Assembly (NCBI GenBank): GCA_002778195.1
Contig: PCDI01000021.1
Coordinates: 56,750-120,749, forward strand
Direction: 5' to 3'
DNA length: 64,000 nucleotides
Origin: Raffaelea ambrosiae
Lineage: Eukaryota; Ascomycota; Sordariomycetes; Ophiostomatales; Ophiostomataceae
The notes under the pieces are model-generated. The model made no database searches. It had not been told where the DNA came from and worked only from the letters and a program-made list of their open reading frames with translations. Made by a program: the position numbers and the translations under genes. Every line of letters begins with the position of its first letter. Position 1 is the first letter of the stretch. Positions 33,128 to 44,512 of this stretch are shown here, piece by piece.

Positions 33128-36100
33128 ATGGCTACACGCGGAGCCTCCGCGCGCAATGCGATTGAGCTGACCGACAATGAGACGACAGCGTCGGAGCTGG
33201 ACGACGTCGACGATGTCGACGACGTGGTGGGCCCCAGCAAGCCGCGGTATGCGACAGAGACAAACACAACAAAGCAAAGAGAAACAGGCGAGACACGAGA
33301 TGGGCCCGGGACGACCAAAAAGAGACGACACAGCGGCGAGTCGATCGATGAGGTGGCCGTTAAGGTGGAATGGACCGACGACTCAGATGGAGCCTATGAG
33401 CGGCTGAAGAAGCGCAAGAAAAGCGGGAGTGGTGGCCGAGGGCGAGGAGGCAAGAAGAAGGCGGACGCCCGAGGAGACAAAGACAAAGGCAGGAGCAGTG
33501 CTGGCGCCAGACGGGCAAGCGCAGGAGGTGGACGACGCTCATACCGGCCGCTGAAGAACCCTGGCGTGCTGAACGACGACAGCGACGGCGCAGACCGCCG
33601 ACAGCATCCGCTGGACAGCGAAGACGAGGAGGCGGAGGACAACAGCATTCCGGACTACCTCAGAAAGCGGCGGCAGGAGTTTGAGACCCGGCACGCCAAG
33701 CTGCACGAAGCCGGCCTGCGCCTTCCGCCGGACTACTCGGACGTCTACTTCTCGGACGACGACATGAGCGCCGACGGACGAGGACGACGACGGCGGCGCG
33801 AACCGCTGCAGGAGCGGCCGCAGTTTGACGGCAGCGTGCGGCCGTCGCGCGCGCACAAGGACGTGGTGCTGCAGTACTCGGGGGGCGTGATCCCGGGGTC
33901 GATTGCGCAGTACCTGCGCGACTACCAGATCGCGGGCGTGCAGTTCCTGCACCGGCTGTTTGTCTATCAGCGCGGCGGCGTGCTGGGCGACGACATGGGC
34001 CTGGGCAAGACGGTGCAGGTGGCGGCGTTCCTGGCGGCGGCGTTCGGCAAGACGGGCGACGAGCGGGACGCGAAGCGCATGCGCAAGATGCGGCGGGCGG
34101 CGGCGGCGGCGGGCTTTGACGACAGCGAGCAGGACGACGGGACGGCGGCGGCGCAGCGGTGGTGGTATCCGGTGGTGCTGATCGTGTGCCCGGGCTCGCT
34201 GATCCAGAACTGGCGCAACGAGCTGCAGCGCTGGGGCTGGTGGCACGTGGACCTGTACCACGGGGCGGGCAAGGACGACGTGCTGCAGGCGGCGCGGGCG
34301 GGCCGGCTGGAGATCATGGTGACGACGTACGCGACGTACAAGAACCACCGGGCGCGCATCAACCGGGTGCGGTGGGACGCGGTGGTGGCGGACGAGTGCC
34401 ACGTGCTCAAGGAGCGCGACTCGGAGACGACGCGGGCGATGGACGAGGTCAACGCGCTGTGCCGGCTCGGGCTGACGGGCACGGCGATCCAGAACCGCTA
34501 CGAGGAGCTGTGGACGCTGCTCAACTGGACCAACCCGGGCCGCTTCGGCTCGCTGGCCGAGTGGCGCCAGACCATCAGCCGGCCGCTGACCATTGGCCAG
34601 TCGCACGACGCCACGCTGTACCAGCTGAGCCTGGCGCGGCGCACGGCCAAGAAGCTGGTGCAGAACCTGCTGCCCGATTTCTTCCTGCGCCGCATGAAGT
34701 CGCTGATCGCCCACCAGCTGCCGCGCAAGACCGACCGCGTCGTCTTCTGCCCGCTGACCGCGCGCCAGAGCGACGCCTACGCGCGCTTCATCGACAGCGA
34801 GCAGGTCCGGTTTCTGCGCGCCGTCTCGGAGCCCTGCGACTGCGGCTCCGGCCACAAGCGCGGCTGGTGCTGCTACAAGACACTGCCGGGCACGGCCGAC
34901 GTCACGTGGTTCAGTCTCGTCTTCCCCACCATCCAGAGCCTGCTCAAGCTGGCGAACCACCTGACGCTGCTGATTCCCACGGCGGACAATGGGATGTCGG
35001 CGAGCAGTGCTGCTGCTGGTGCAGGAGGACCGTCGTCGTCCGCCGGGGAGCCCGCGGCCGCGGCCGCGGCGCCCACGGCCGCGGCCCACGCGGCGGCGGA
35101 AAAGTTTGAGCGCGCCATGCACGTGCTGCGCACCTGCGCGCCCGACGACTGGGCGGCGCTGTACCGCCAGCGCGACTCGCTGGTCACGCTGGCCAACCCC
35201 GAGTTCTGCGGCAAGTGGAAGGTGCTGCGCAAGCTGCTGCGCTTCTGGCACGAGAACGGCGACAAGGTGCTGCTCTTCTCGCACAACGTGCGCCTGCTGC
35301 GCATCCTGCAGCACCTCTTCCACAACACCAGCTACAGCGTCAGCTACCTCGACGGCTCGCTCAGCTACGAGGAGCGCCAGCGCGTCGTCGACGACTTCAA
35401 CAGCGACCCGGCCCAGTTTGTCTTTCTCATCTCCACCAAGGCCGGCGGCGTCGGCCTCAACATCACCTCCGCCAACAAGGTCGTCATCTTCGACCCCCAC
35501 TGGAACCCGGCCTACGACCTGCAGGCCCAGGACCGCGCCTACCGCATCGGCCAGGTCCGCGACGTCGACGTCTTCCGCCTCGTCTCCGCCGGCACCATCG
35601 AGGAGATCGTCTACGCCCGCCAGATCTACAAGCAGCAGCAGGCCAACATTGGCTACAGCGCCTCCACCGAGCGCCGCTACTTCCGCGGCGTCCAGCAGGA
35701 CAGCGAGCGCAAGGGCGAGATCTTTGGCCTCAACAACCTCTTCACCTTCCATCACGACCAGGTCGTCCTGCGCGACATTGTCAACAAGACCAACATTGCC
35801 GAGGCCAAGGCCGGCGTGCGCCTCACCGACATTGACATGGAACAGGCCGCCGTCACCGCCGCCGCCGCCGACGACGAGACCCATGTGCTCGTCAAGATCG
35901 AGGGCAGCCATTCTGCGGGCGCAGCCGAAGCGGCTCTCGGCCAGCTGGCCGACGGGTTCGGCATCGACGGGGAGACCAAACCAGCCAAGAAAGCGAGCGC
36001 ACCCGCCGAGCACGATGCCGACCCCCGCGCCAAGCCCAAGAGCGACGCCATCCAGGCCATCCTCGCCAGCGCCGGCGTCGAGTACACCCACGACAACTCC

Positions 36101-37234
36101 GAAGTCATTGGCAGCAGCCGCGTCGAGGCCCAGCTGTCGCGGCGCGCCGAGATGGTCTTGGGTGACGATGACAACGACGGCGGCGGCGGCGGAGAGTACG
36201 ACCTGGACGGCGGGGAAACGGAGGGCGAGGAAGAAGACGGCGAGGATCTCGATCGAGACGGTCACCACCACGACATGTCCGCTGCGGAGCTCAGCATGCT
36301 CTTGGCCGACACGAGTGCGGCGTTTGACACGGCGGGCGAGGCCGACGCCCTGCTCGTGCACCACGGCAACCACGATCCCGTAGAGGGCCACGCCGCCAAC
36401 CAGCAGGGCCTGCCCTTCCACCTGCGCCGGCGGCTGCGCTACAACCCGCCCGCCGACGTGATGCGCCGCCAGTTCTGCACCATGGCCCGCGAGGCCGGCT
36501 TTGCCACGGCCACCGAGTTTGCCCTGGTGGTCGAGAGCTGGACGCCCGAGCAGCGGCGGACCTGCCTGGAGAGCTTCTACCGGCGGCGGGAGGCACGCCT
36601 GCGGGAGATGGAAGAGGTAGAGGAGACGAAGAAGGGAGGAGGAGGAGAGGGGACGACCGCAAAACGAGAAAAGGAAAACAAAAAGGAGATCAAAACGGAA
36701 TCGACCGAGAAAGAAGACAGGCGCTTGTCCATGCGCAAGGTCAAGGAGGAAACGGACGACGACGATGTGGTTGTGTTGCCGCCCGTCAAGAAGGAGCACA
36801 GAACCGACCACACGGAAAACGGCAGAGAAGAGACTCGGCCGCAGATCAAGAAAGAACACGCAGAGGACAGTGACGAGCCCGCTCTGCCCCGGATCAAGAA
36901 AGAACCCGACGCCGAAGAGCCCGAGCAGGACAGCCTCCAGATCCTCCCCGCTCCTGTCACGATCAAAAGAGAACCAGACATGGGTGGCTCAGTGGATATG
37001 GGCGGCCTGGAGACACTTCCGGCTAACAACAACAACAACAACACGACGTCTCCGCATTCTGGCCGCCATGACATGGTCATCCTGTCTAGCAGCCCGGTGA
37101 TGGCCCCGGTCAAGACGGAGCCGAGAGACGACGACGTTTGCGAGATGGCTCTTGGCCAGAGTGGCAATGCCCCCGAACAACATACCTACGACGACGACGA
37201 CGATGATGATGATGATGAGACGGACGAACTGTAA
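33128..37234 (+). CDS. SNF2-family ATPase, ERCC6L2/Rad26-like
   Basis: One long exon; 1368 residues from the ATG at 33128 (MATRGASARN). The in-frame ATG at 33053 is a less likely alternative. The N-terminus is charged and carries RGRG-type basic stretches. The ATPase core starts near residue 257 (YLRDYQIAGVQFL) with Walker A GDDMGLGKT (about 286), motif Ia CPGSLIQNW, motif II DECH (instead of the usual DEAH/DEGH) and motif III LTGTAIQN. The helicase C lobe (about 697-830) has LLFSHNVRLLRIL, STKAGGVGLNIT and DRAYRIGQ. The Cys-rich insert CDCGSGHKRGWCC lies between the lobes. The C-terminal quarter is acidic and contains at least seven psi-K-x-E SUMO consensus sites. The family remodels or translocates on DNA in repair; ERCC6L2 acts in end-joining and replication-linked repair. 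The exact orthology is inferred from motif order. Confidence 0.9.
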   Translation: MATRGASARNAIELTDNETTASELDDVDDVDDVVGPSKPRYATETNTTKQRETGETRDGPGTTKKRRHSGESIDEVAVKVEWTDDSDGAYERLKKRKKSGSGGRGRGGKKKADARGDKDKGRSSAGARRASAGGGRRSYRPLKNPGVLNDDSDGADRRQHPLDSEDEEAEDNSIPDYLRKRRQEFETRHAKLHEAGLRLPPDYSDVYFSDDDMSADGRGRRRRREPLQERPQFDGSVRPSRAHKDVVLQYSGGVIPGSIAQYLRDYQIAGVQFLHRLFVYQRGGVLGDDMGLGKTVQVAAFLAAAFGKTGDERDAKRMRKMRRAAAAAGFDDSEQDDGTAAAQRWWYPVVLIVCPGSLIQNWRNELQRWGWWHVDLYHGAGKDDVLQAARAGRLEIMVTTYATYKNHRARINRVRWDAVVADECHVLKERDSETTRAMDEVNALCRLGLTGTAIQNRYEELWTLLNWTNPGRFGSLAEWRQTISRPLTIGQSHDATLYQLSLARRTAKKLVQNLLPDFFLRRMKSLIAHQLPRKTDRVVFCPLTARQSDAYARFIDSEQVRFLRAVSEPCDCGSGHKRGWCCYKTLPGTADVTWFSLVFPTIQSLLKLANHLTLLIPTADNGMSASSAAAGAGGPSSSAGEPAAAAAAPTAAAHAAAEKFERAMHVLRTCAPDDWAALYRQRDSLVTLANPEFCGKWKVLRKLLRFWHENGDKVLLFSHNVRLLRILQHLFHNTSYSVSYLDGSLSYEERQRVVDDFNSDPAQFVFLISTKAGGVGLNITSANKVVIFDPHWNPAYDLQAQDRAYRIGQVRDVDVFRLVSAGTIEEIVYARQIYKQQQANIGYSASTERRYFRGVQQDSERKGEIFGLNNLFTFHHDQVVLRDIVNKTNIAEAKAGVRLTDIDMEQAAVTAAAADDETHVLVKIEGSHSAGAAEAALGQLADGFGIDGETKPAKKASAPAEHDADPRAKPKSDAIQAILASAGVEYTHDNSEVIGSSRVEAQLSRRAEMVLGDDDNDGGGGGEYDLDGGETEGEEEDGEDLDRDGHHHDMSAAELSMLLADTSAAFDTAGEADALLVHHGNHDPVEGHAANQQGLPFHLRRRLRYNPPADVMRRQFCTMAREAGFATATEFALVVESWTPEQRRTCLESFYRRREARLREMEEVEETKKGGGGEGTTAKREKENKKEIKTESTEKEDRRLSMRKVKEETDDDDVVVLPPVKKEHRTDHTENGREETRPQIKKEHAEDSDEPALPRIKKEPDAEEPEQDSLQILPAPVTIKREPDMGGSVDMGGLETLPANNNNNNTTSPHSGRHDMVILSSSPVMAPVKTEPRDDDVCEMALGQSGNAPEQHTYDDDDDDDDDETDEL

Positions 37235-37895
37235 GGAAAGGGGGATGTGCTTTTTTTGGTATTGGATTTTGTTTTTTATATTAGTGATACCCACGTCGGT
37301 TCAGGAGGAACATGGAGTCATATAGGAGTCGCTCTTTACAAAAATAAAACGCGAAAAAAACAATTGGCCCTGGGGGGGTCATGCGAAATAGATTCTCTGT
37401 TCGATCGTGTAGCTGAACTGGTAGCTCTTTTTGTTTCTTGTGAATGACGCTCCCTCTGTTTGGATTCCCTCAAATCTCGACTCCCGGTTTTTTTTTTGGG
37501 GTAATTCTCGACGCTCCTTCCTCGCGTTTCCTAGTCCGCATAGGCAAAAATGCAAATAGAAAATCAAGCAGTGAACTGCATAACAAGGCCAGAAAAAAAC
37601 AAAGAGTCCAACGGCTGCAGACATAAACCTTGCATGGTAGACAACGAAAGCCACGAAACCACATAAACTGGCTGCCTCGGCCACCCTCCCGTAATTCTCG
37701 CTAGTTATCGTACATGCCAAATAAGAAGAAGCCAACAAAAAGAAAAAGAAAAAAACATGTCTGTTGCTTCTTCGGGATATACACATAAACATGTATATCC
37801 CCATATAGCAAATCATATTCCGCAAAGGTCACTTCGCCTGCATACTGCTTCAATGCTGTCCCTCCCATCCCAACTACCCTTCTTTTCTTGCTGTA
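37235..37895. other. Convergent 3' intergenic region
   Basis: Between the 3' ends of the SNF2 gene (+) and the NASP gene (-). A- and T-rich, no gene seen. Confidence 0.6.
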
Positions 37896-40201
37896 TCATG
37901 CAGCCTCCACAACCTCGGCCGTCTTGGCCTTTTTGGCCTCATCCTCTTCACCCTCGGCCGGCTCGTCGGCTTTACGCTTGCTGCCATTTGTGGCCGACGC
38001 TGGTTCTGTAGTAGTAGTTGTTGTCTCGGCCGCCTTGGCTGGTGCTTCCACCACCGGCACTGTCACAGAGCTGGCAGCCGAGGAAGCTGCAGCAGCAGGC
38101 GCATCCTTGGCCTTCTTGCGTACCAGGCCCGTCAAGTCCTTGGCGCCCTTCTTGGCCTCCTCAACCTTGGCAGCAGCAGCACCACTGCCACTGGCACTAC
38201 TGGCACCGCCAAAGGCAGCGCCCAGAAGCCCACCGACAACGGCACCGGCAGGTCCGTTGACAGCCTCGTTTAGGTCAATAGGCGGCTTGCGCAGATCGAC
38301 CAGCTATATGAACGGGAGCAGGTGAGAAAGTGTTAGCTAATAATGGGACCATGGAGACGAAGAGGGAGAGAGAGAGGGAAAAAAGTGGGTACGCAGAAGA
38401 CGAGGTCCGTGGGGCGGACCGCGGTCAAAACAGAATGAGGAAAGGACTGAAAGGCAGCTCTGGAATAGACACACAATACGGATCCCGACAGAGGTAACAA
38501 AAAAAAAAAAAAAAAAAAAAAGAAAGAAACGTACCCGCTGTTCCATGTCGGAAATAATGTCCTTGACCTCGGCAATCTGCCGCCGCGTCGCGTCATTGTC
38601 CTCGGGCGAGTGCAGCGTGGCCAGCTCGACCTCCTTGTTCTGCAGCTTGAGCTTCGTGCTGCCAATGGCCAGCTCGAGCTCGCGGGCCGCCTCGTCGCGC
38701 AGCTCCTGGTCGACCTGCTGGTCCTTGGGTGCCGCGGCACCGTCGCCTTCACCGCCACCCTCGTTGGACGTCGTCACCGACGCAAACTCGAGTGCCAGCG
38801 ACAGCTTAAAGTGTGCCTCGGCAATGATCTCGGACTCCTCAGGCAGGAACTGCTTCTTGTAGGACAGCGACGCGCGCGAGTCCACAATGGCGTTGGGGTA
38901 TCTAAAAGCACACAAAGTTAATACGGTGTACTTTTAGTCTTTTCGGCGTGTGCTCTTTTCGTGTGTCCAGTCCAATCCCCCCCCAAAACTTCCTCACTCT
39001 CTTTCCCACTGCCTATCGGCCAGGGCAGACAAAAGTCGGACAACAAAAAAGACGCTCCCGCAGAAGACAGCTTCTCTCTCTCTTTCTCTTCCTCTCTGGC
39101 GTTTCGTAGCATTCAACGGACACAAAGACGCCGCAGATATTCCCTTACCTCTCGTTCTCCAGGGAAATCTCAGCAAGGAGGTCGTGCGTGTCCGCCAGGC
39201 GTTCCATAATGTGCCGGACCTCTGCCGACAGTTTGCTGCCGACCCTCTCGTTGCCCTCCTGCTCTGCTGCTGTCACTTCTGCGTCCTCCTTTGTTGTCTC
39301 CGCCTCTTTCCCCTTGGCCTCGGCCGTGGTGGTGGTCGTGGTGGTATCGTCGCCGCCGGCGGTCGTCTTCTTTTCCTCGAGCTGCTTCTCGAAGAGCACG
39401 CGGGACAGGTCGAGGACCTCAAAGGCCACGGCCAGGTCGTCTTCTTCCTCTTCTTTTTCGCCGTCGTCGCCATCGCCTTCGACCTGTACAATGAGAAAAG
39501 GAATTTGTGTTAGCGGGCTACCTTGAGAACATCACGTAGAGTCCAAGCCCCATCGGCGTCACTCAGTGTCCACGCACCTCCTCGTCAGAGTCCTCGTCCC
39601 ACTCCTCGTCGCCCGTGAACTGGAACAGCGGCTTCTTCGCCTCCAGGGCCGCTGCCTCTTCCTTGGTCGTTTCCGACTCCTTGGGTCCCTTCTTTGTAGC
39701 CGCCGCAATGATCCCTTCGCCGCCCGCAGGGGCTGCCTTCTTCTCCTTGGGCGCAGAGCTGCTGCTGCCCGCATTCGTCTCGGGTGCCTTGCCGCCCAGC
39801 ACGTCGCTCTTGCTCTGGCCGACCTTGAACAGCGCGCGGCCGTACAGGAACAAAATCTCAGCGTTCTCGGGGCTCATCTCGCCGTTCATCTCGGCCTGCA
39901 TCTCGGCGGCACGCGCGTACACCTCGGAGGCTTCTTCGTAGTTCTTCTGCTGCGCGTAGAGCACGGCGGCTTTGGCGCACAGATCGGCCAGCGAGACTTT
40001 GAGGCTGTTCTCGATCTGGTCGGGCGGCAGCTCAGACAACGCTGGCGTGACCGTGCCCGTGGCCAGGCCGCCCGGCGTGCTGACACCAGAAGGCGTGAGC
40101 ATGCCGGCAGGCACAGCTGAGGCGACAACAGTTGGAGTGGCTTCGGTAGGTGCTGCGGGAGCAGCAGCTGCGGGAGCCGAGGCGCCAGCTTCGTCGGCCA
40201 T
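37896..40201 (-). CDS. NASP/Hif1/Sim3-type histone chaperone (SHNi-TPR)
   Basis: Four exons: 39578-40201, 39149-39483, 38535-38901 and 37896-38303, giving 577 residues. Introns are 94, 247 and 231 nt; all junctions keep frame. The N-terminus is Ala/Thr-rich. The first TPR (about 68-100: VSLADLCAKAAVLYAQQKNYEEASEVYARAAEM) is followed by a second helix pair (ENAEILFLYGRALFKVG). An acidic stretch (FTGDEEWDEDSDEE, then GDGDDGEKEEEED) interrupts the TPR array, as in NASP, and then VAFEVLDLSRVLFEKQ and a C-terminal helix pair (EIIAEAHFKLSLALEF). The tail carries a basic/acidic NLS-like GSKRKADEPAEGEEDEAKKAK. NASP proteins bind H3 or H3-H4 and, in fission yeast Sim3, deliver CENP-A. It is the nearest neighbour of the SNF2 gene, but the two are convergent and need not be co-regulated. 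Confidence 0.93.
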
Positions 40202-41156
40202 GGCTTTTTTTGTGTGTGTTGAGGAGGATCCTAAAAGAGAGGTGTTCGGATAACGATAGCTGTGGAGAGTCGCGAGAACGTCCCAATTGGATGGAAGAGG
40301 GAACTTTTTTTGGGATCTTCTGTATCCCACGAAAAGGGAATTCTGCGCGCAATAGAAACAAAAACCGGATGTTCCTCGTCGGGGCGGGATTGTCAAGATG
40401 GGGAAGGTGCGATGGAAGACGGCGCTCTTTCCCTCCCTTTGTATCTTTTTTTTTCTCTCTGGGTAGGTCGGATGTACACGTTAAAAATGCTCTCCACACA
40501 ATGAACGTCACGCAGAGCTCGTGACGCGATGGCCTGTTCACTTTGCAGCTGGCCAGGGACCCACTACGCCCATCAGACGCGTCTGATTGGGCGCATTGTT
40601 TTGGAACTTGGTCTGGCGTGACATGTTGTACATTGTCAGTCGTTAAGGTTAGTTCTCGAAGATTGGGGAAAAGATGGAGGTCAGAAAAGAAAATAATTGC
40701 AAGTCAAATTATGGCTGAACCGAGAAAATGCAGCAAAAGCCTCTCTCGACGTCGGGTAACGTTTCGAGGCAAAACAAATACCTAAAAAACTATAAAAAAG
40801 GCAACAAGGCAACAAAAAATGAACGAGAAACAATGGATGGGCTCGTTCTGTCCCATCCGGTGGCGTCTTTACGGCGTTATAACAGCGGTATGTATACTTT
40901 TGGCACACGGGTCTAATCAATGGTTCCTTTCTGGCCTCCCAGCGCAGCCTTTTCTCTCCAACCCCATCTCTTTCGCGCTTTTTATGGTCATCATCATGAA
41001 TATGGTGGTGATAGCAGCGACCGGCAGTGCAGTTGTGCTGCCAGTCGAAAATGTGTTTCCTTATTTTTTTTTTTAAACCCTTTGTTGGTTTGGTTGGTCG
41101 TTGTCTTTTTGGGTGATATCAGTTTAGTGCGAGACCGTTGTTGGGGGCGGGCACGT
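40202..41156. other. Intergenic, promoter of the NASP gene
   Basis: No gene seen. It joins the promoter of NASP (-) with the 3' end of isocitrate lyase (-). Confidence 0.55.
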
Positions 41157-42890
41157 TTAATGGAACTGGTCCTCAGTCACGCCCTTGCCCATGGCCGAGG
41201 TGCTGCTGATGCCACCCGTGACGAGCTTCTGCAGCTCGTCCACGTAGTTGGCACCGCTCCACTTCTGGTGCGTGACGACGTCGACGCCGCCGTCCATCTC
41301 GGGCTCCTGGACCAGCTCGCCGTAGGCGCGCATGCCGTTCTTGGCATAGGCCCGCGAGAACTGGTTGCTGATGAGGGCGGTGGTGTGCAGGCCGGCCAGC
41401 GTGATGAACTGCCAGCAGTAGCCGAGGTCGGCCAGACGGCGGATGTACGTCTCCTGCTCGTCGCGCGACATGGCGGCCTTCCAGTTGAAGGATGGCGACA
41501 GGTTGTAAGCGAGCCTGAGATGCTGGTTAGTAGGAGTAGTAGGAGGAGGGAGAGACATGAGAAAGACCGGGGGGGGGGTGACTCACTTCTGCTCGGGCCA
41601 GACGGCGTGCACGCCCTCGGCAAACTGGACGGCCTGCTTGTAGTCGGGCAGCTTGCTCTCCATCCAGATGGCGTCGCAGTACGGCGCATAGGCGATGGCG
41701 CGGGCAACGCCGCAGTCGCAGCCGCCCTTGAGGCGGTAGAAGCCCTCGCGGGTGCGCGGGGCGTCCCAGTCAAAGTGGATGGCGTCGGCGACGGCGGCGC
41801 CCAGGACGGCGCGGGCGGCCTCGCGGGCCTCCTTGTGGCTCTTGCCCTTGGCGGCGGCCAGGTACTGCTGGGCCTTGTTGTTGGCCAGGCTGCTGGGCGA
41901 GATGGTCTTGGCGATGACGTCGGTGACGGCGTCGTCGAAGCGCTTGATGTTGGCCTTGGCCATCCAGGCGTCCTCGATGGCCTGCAGCTCCTCGCCGATC
42001 TTGCCGGCGTTCTCGGCCTCGTACAGGACCTGGCTCAGCGGCTCCAGTGCCGGGTTGGTGCTGCCGGCAATGAAGCGGTGGTCGCGCGGGTCCACGGAGC
42101 TGGTGATGAGCGTGGCCGCCTCGGCGTCGGTGCGGGCCACAGCCACCAGGTCGGTGCCCATGATGTCGGCCTGGGCGCGGATGGCCACCAGGCGGTTGAT
42201 GTGCTCGCTGGTCGGCACCAGCACCTTGCCGGCCATGTGGCCACACTTCTTGGTGCCGGGAGCCTGGTCCTCAATGTGGATGCCAGCCGCGCCCTTCTCG
42301 ATGAAGAGCTTGGTCAGCTTCATGACGGCAGTCAGGCCGCCGTGGCCGGTGTCGGCGTCGGCAATGATGGGCCGCAGGTAGTCGAAGTGGTTGGCGACCT
42401 CGTTGCGCTTGCTGGCCGGGTGCAGCAGGCGCTCGTGGCGCTGTTTCCGGTCGTGGAACAGCTGGGCCGTGAAGAGGTGGCCCACCTTGTTGGGCACGGT
42501 GGTGTAGGGGTAGTCAGCCAGATCCGGGCCGGGCTCGTCGGTCGACGAGGCCGTCGACGACGACTGCCAGCCCGACACGTAGACGGTGTCGAGGTACTGG
42601 GCCATCTGCGTGACCATGGTCGGCTCCAGGCAGCCGTAGGTGTAGCTGGCGTCCTTGGTGGCGAAGCGCTTCTCCAGAATCGCCCACAGCTTCTTGGACT
42701 GGGCGTTGCTGGGGTACTCAATCTTGAGCGTGCCGCGCTTAGACACGATCTGCTCGGCCGTAAATGGCCGCTTGGTGAACCGCCAGCGCGGGTCGCTCCA
42801 CCACTGCTTGACCTGGGCAACCTCCTCGGCAAAGGCCTTATCCTCAGCAGCGGCGTCAATGGCCGGCGGCAGCATGTTGTTGGAAGCCAT
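41157..42890 (-). CDS. icl1: Isocitrate lyase
   Basis: Exons are 41587-42890 and 41157-41514 (intron 72 nt, gtgagt...tctcag), giving 553 residues, the full fungal length. It cleaves isocitrate to succinate and glyoxylate in the glyoxylate cycle, needed for growth on acetate or fatty acids. The catalytic signature KKCGH is at 214-218 (Cys216), preceded by the metal-binding IIADADTGHGG and followed by the ARTDAEAATL block. The protein ends in KGVTEDQFH with no C-terminal SKL-type tripeptide, so import into peroxisomes, if any, would need another signal. The 5' side has a TATA-like box and a long polypyrimidine tract on the coding strand, typical of strongly inducible fungal genes. Confidence 0.97.
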
Positions 42891-43072
42891 GATGTGTGAT
42901 GTGTGAGATGTGTGTGTGTGTGTGTGGGAGGGAGAGGTGAGAAAGAAGGAAGTAGGAGAGAGAAGAGTTGGAGAAAAAGGAGTCAATTGGGGAATTGATT
43001 CACGTAGGAGGGAGAAAGATGACGAAAGATGACGTTGGGAGAACAGTGTCTCGTGTGTGAGGGAGCTTGAAG

Positions 43073-43082
43073 CTTTATATAT
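43073..43082 (-). promoter_or_regulatory. TATA-like box of isocitrate lyase
   Basis: On the minus strand the sequence reads atatataaag about 185 bases before the isocitrate lyase ATG, followed by a polypyrimidine run down to the start codon. The position suits a TATA box with a leader of roughly 150 bases. Confidence 0.5.
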
Positions 43083-44460
43083 GAGGTTGGGGGAAGGGAG
43101 GAGAAGGGGGGAAGACAAGAAGACTGGGGGAGAAGATGGAGAAGAAGAAGAAGAGAGAGAGAGAGAAAAGAAAGAAGAGGAAGAAGAGCAGGAGACAACG
43201 TTAAAAAGAAACCGGAAACCATCAGATACTAAAATGATACAGACGAAGACAGCGAGAACAAGACGACAAAGCATGCCAACGCCGTTTTCCAGGAAGGGGG
43301 AGCTTGTCTGTCGTCACATGTTCGGCTACGCTATGTACCACCATGTACAATAGGCATCTTACAGCCAGCTTTCTTGGTGATGACTCCTTCCTGCCCAGAC
43401 CCGGGCCAGCCAGTCAGCTACGCGCCTGGCTCTGGGGGAGAGTACCCGCCGCCCGCAAAGCCGCCGCCGCCTTCGCCTTAGCAGGTACAATGGGGTCGAA
43501 CTAGCCTTCCTGTGCGAATCCCTCGAAAGAAGACGAACAAAACGTAACCGATCGGTCAACCGGGTCCCGGCCGGCGAGCGTCTGTACAGTGCCGGCTTGG
43601 GGCCTGTCCTCCCTGGTCGTCTGGGCTGTGCCCATTGTGCTGTTTGCGTGCTTCGGCGCTGGGCCTTGGCTCCTAGTTAGCCTAGGCATAGTAAAACACA
43701 AGTAAAAAGGCCAAAAAAGGGCCAAAAGGGCAATATGTCTGTGTCCGGCTGGGACAGTGTGACCACAGTTTCTCTGGTTTCGCCACTGGACCACTGGGAC
43801 CACTGGGGGGGCGTCACATCTTGTTCTCTGGCATGGGCCAGCCCCAGAAAGCGGGACCCATCACAGACAGTCCCAGAGTCGCCGCCGCCGGGGCCAATCA
43901 ACTTACACAGCCATAGCCGCTCCGGTGCCGAAGAAGAGCCCCACTCTGTCCAGTCCAGGCCAGAGAGGCCACAAAAATCCCAGCGTACGAGTGAGTACCT
44001 CTGGCCAGCCCCAGCAACCCCCTGGAGTCCCCAGAACAAGCGCGCCCCTGCCACACCTCTTCGGCTCAAAGGTAACTCTTGGAGACCCGCGATTTGCTGT
44101 CGCTCGGCCAATCACGGCTATGCAACCCGAGTTTTGCCCGCACGCGTCGCAGTTCTGTCGCTGTTCACCACCCTCTTGGCTGCTCTGCGGACACCCTCCT
44201 CCAGTATACGGCGTATGCGGGGGAACGGCAGTAGGGTCGTTTGGTCGCAATCCTGGAGACCCGCCGGTTCCCATAGTCGCGCCCCTTTCGGCGCCGGGCA
44301 AGGCCAAATGGCTGCTTGGGCCTGTCCGTTCCCCGGTATTTTGTCTTGCTTTCGTGTTGTGCCTGTCCATTTTTCAACATTCTCAGAGTGGCCCCTGGCT
44401 CATACCCCATGGGACGACCGGACAAAGGAAGGAGAACACGACGGACCACTGGAACATTGT

Positions 44461-44470
<10 letters not shown>

Positions 44471-44493
<23 letters not shown>

Positions 44494-44512
44494 CGCGCGC
44501 CGCGCGCGCGTT
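44471..44512. repeat. Alternating GT then GC tract
   Basis: About 24 bases of (GT)n run directly into about 18 bases of (GC)n, with one phase flip (gcgccgcg). Alternating purine-pyrimidine DNA of this kind can adopt the Z form. Confidence 0.85.

Noticed and set aside
33539..36859. 1106-codon open frame on the minus strand
   Set aside because: It is a shadow of the GC-rich SNF2 gene on the other strand: composition is skewed to Arg, Val, Leu and His and there is no domain.
40920..42899. 659-codon open frame on the plus strand
   Set aside because: Antisense shadow of isocitrate lyase; the minus-strand protein has complete catalytic motifs.
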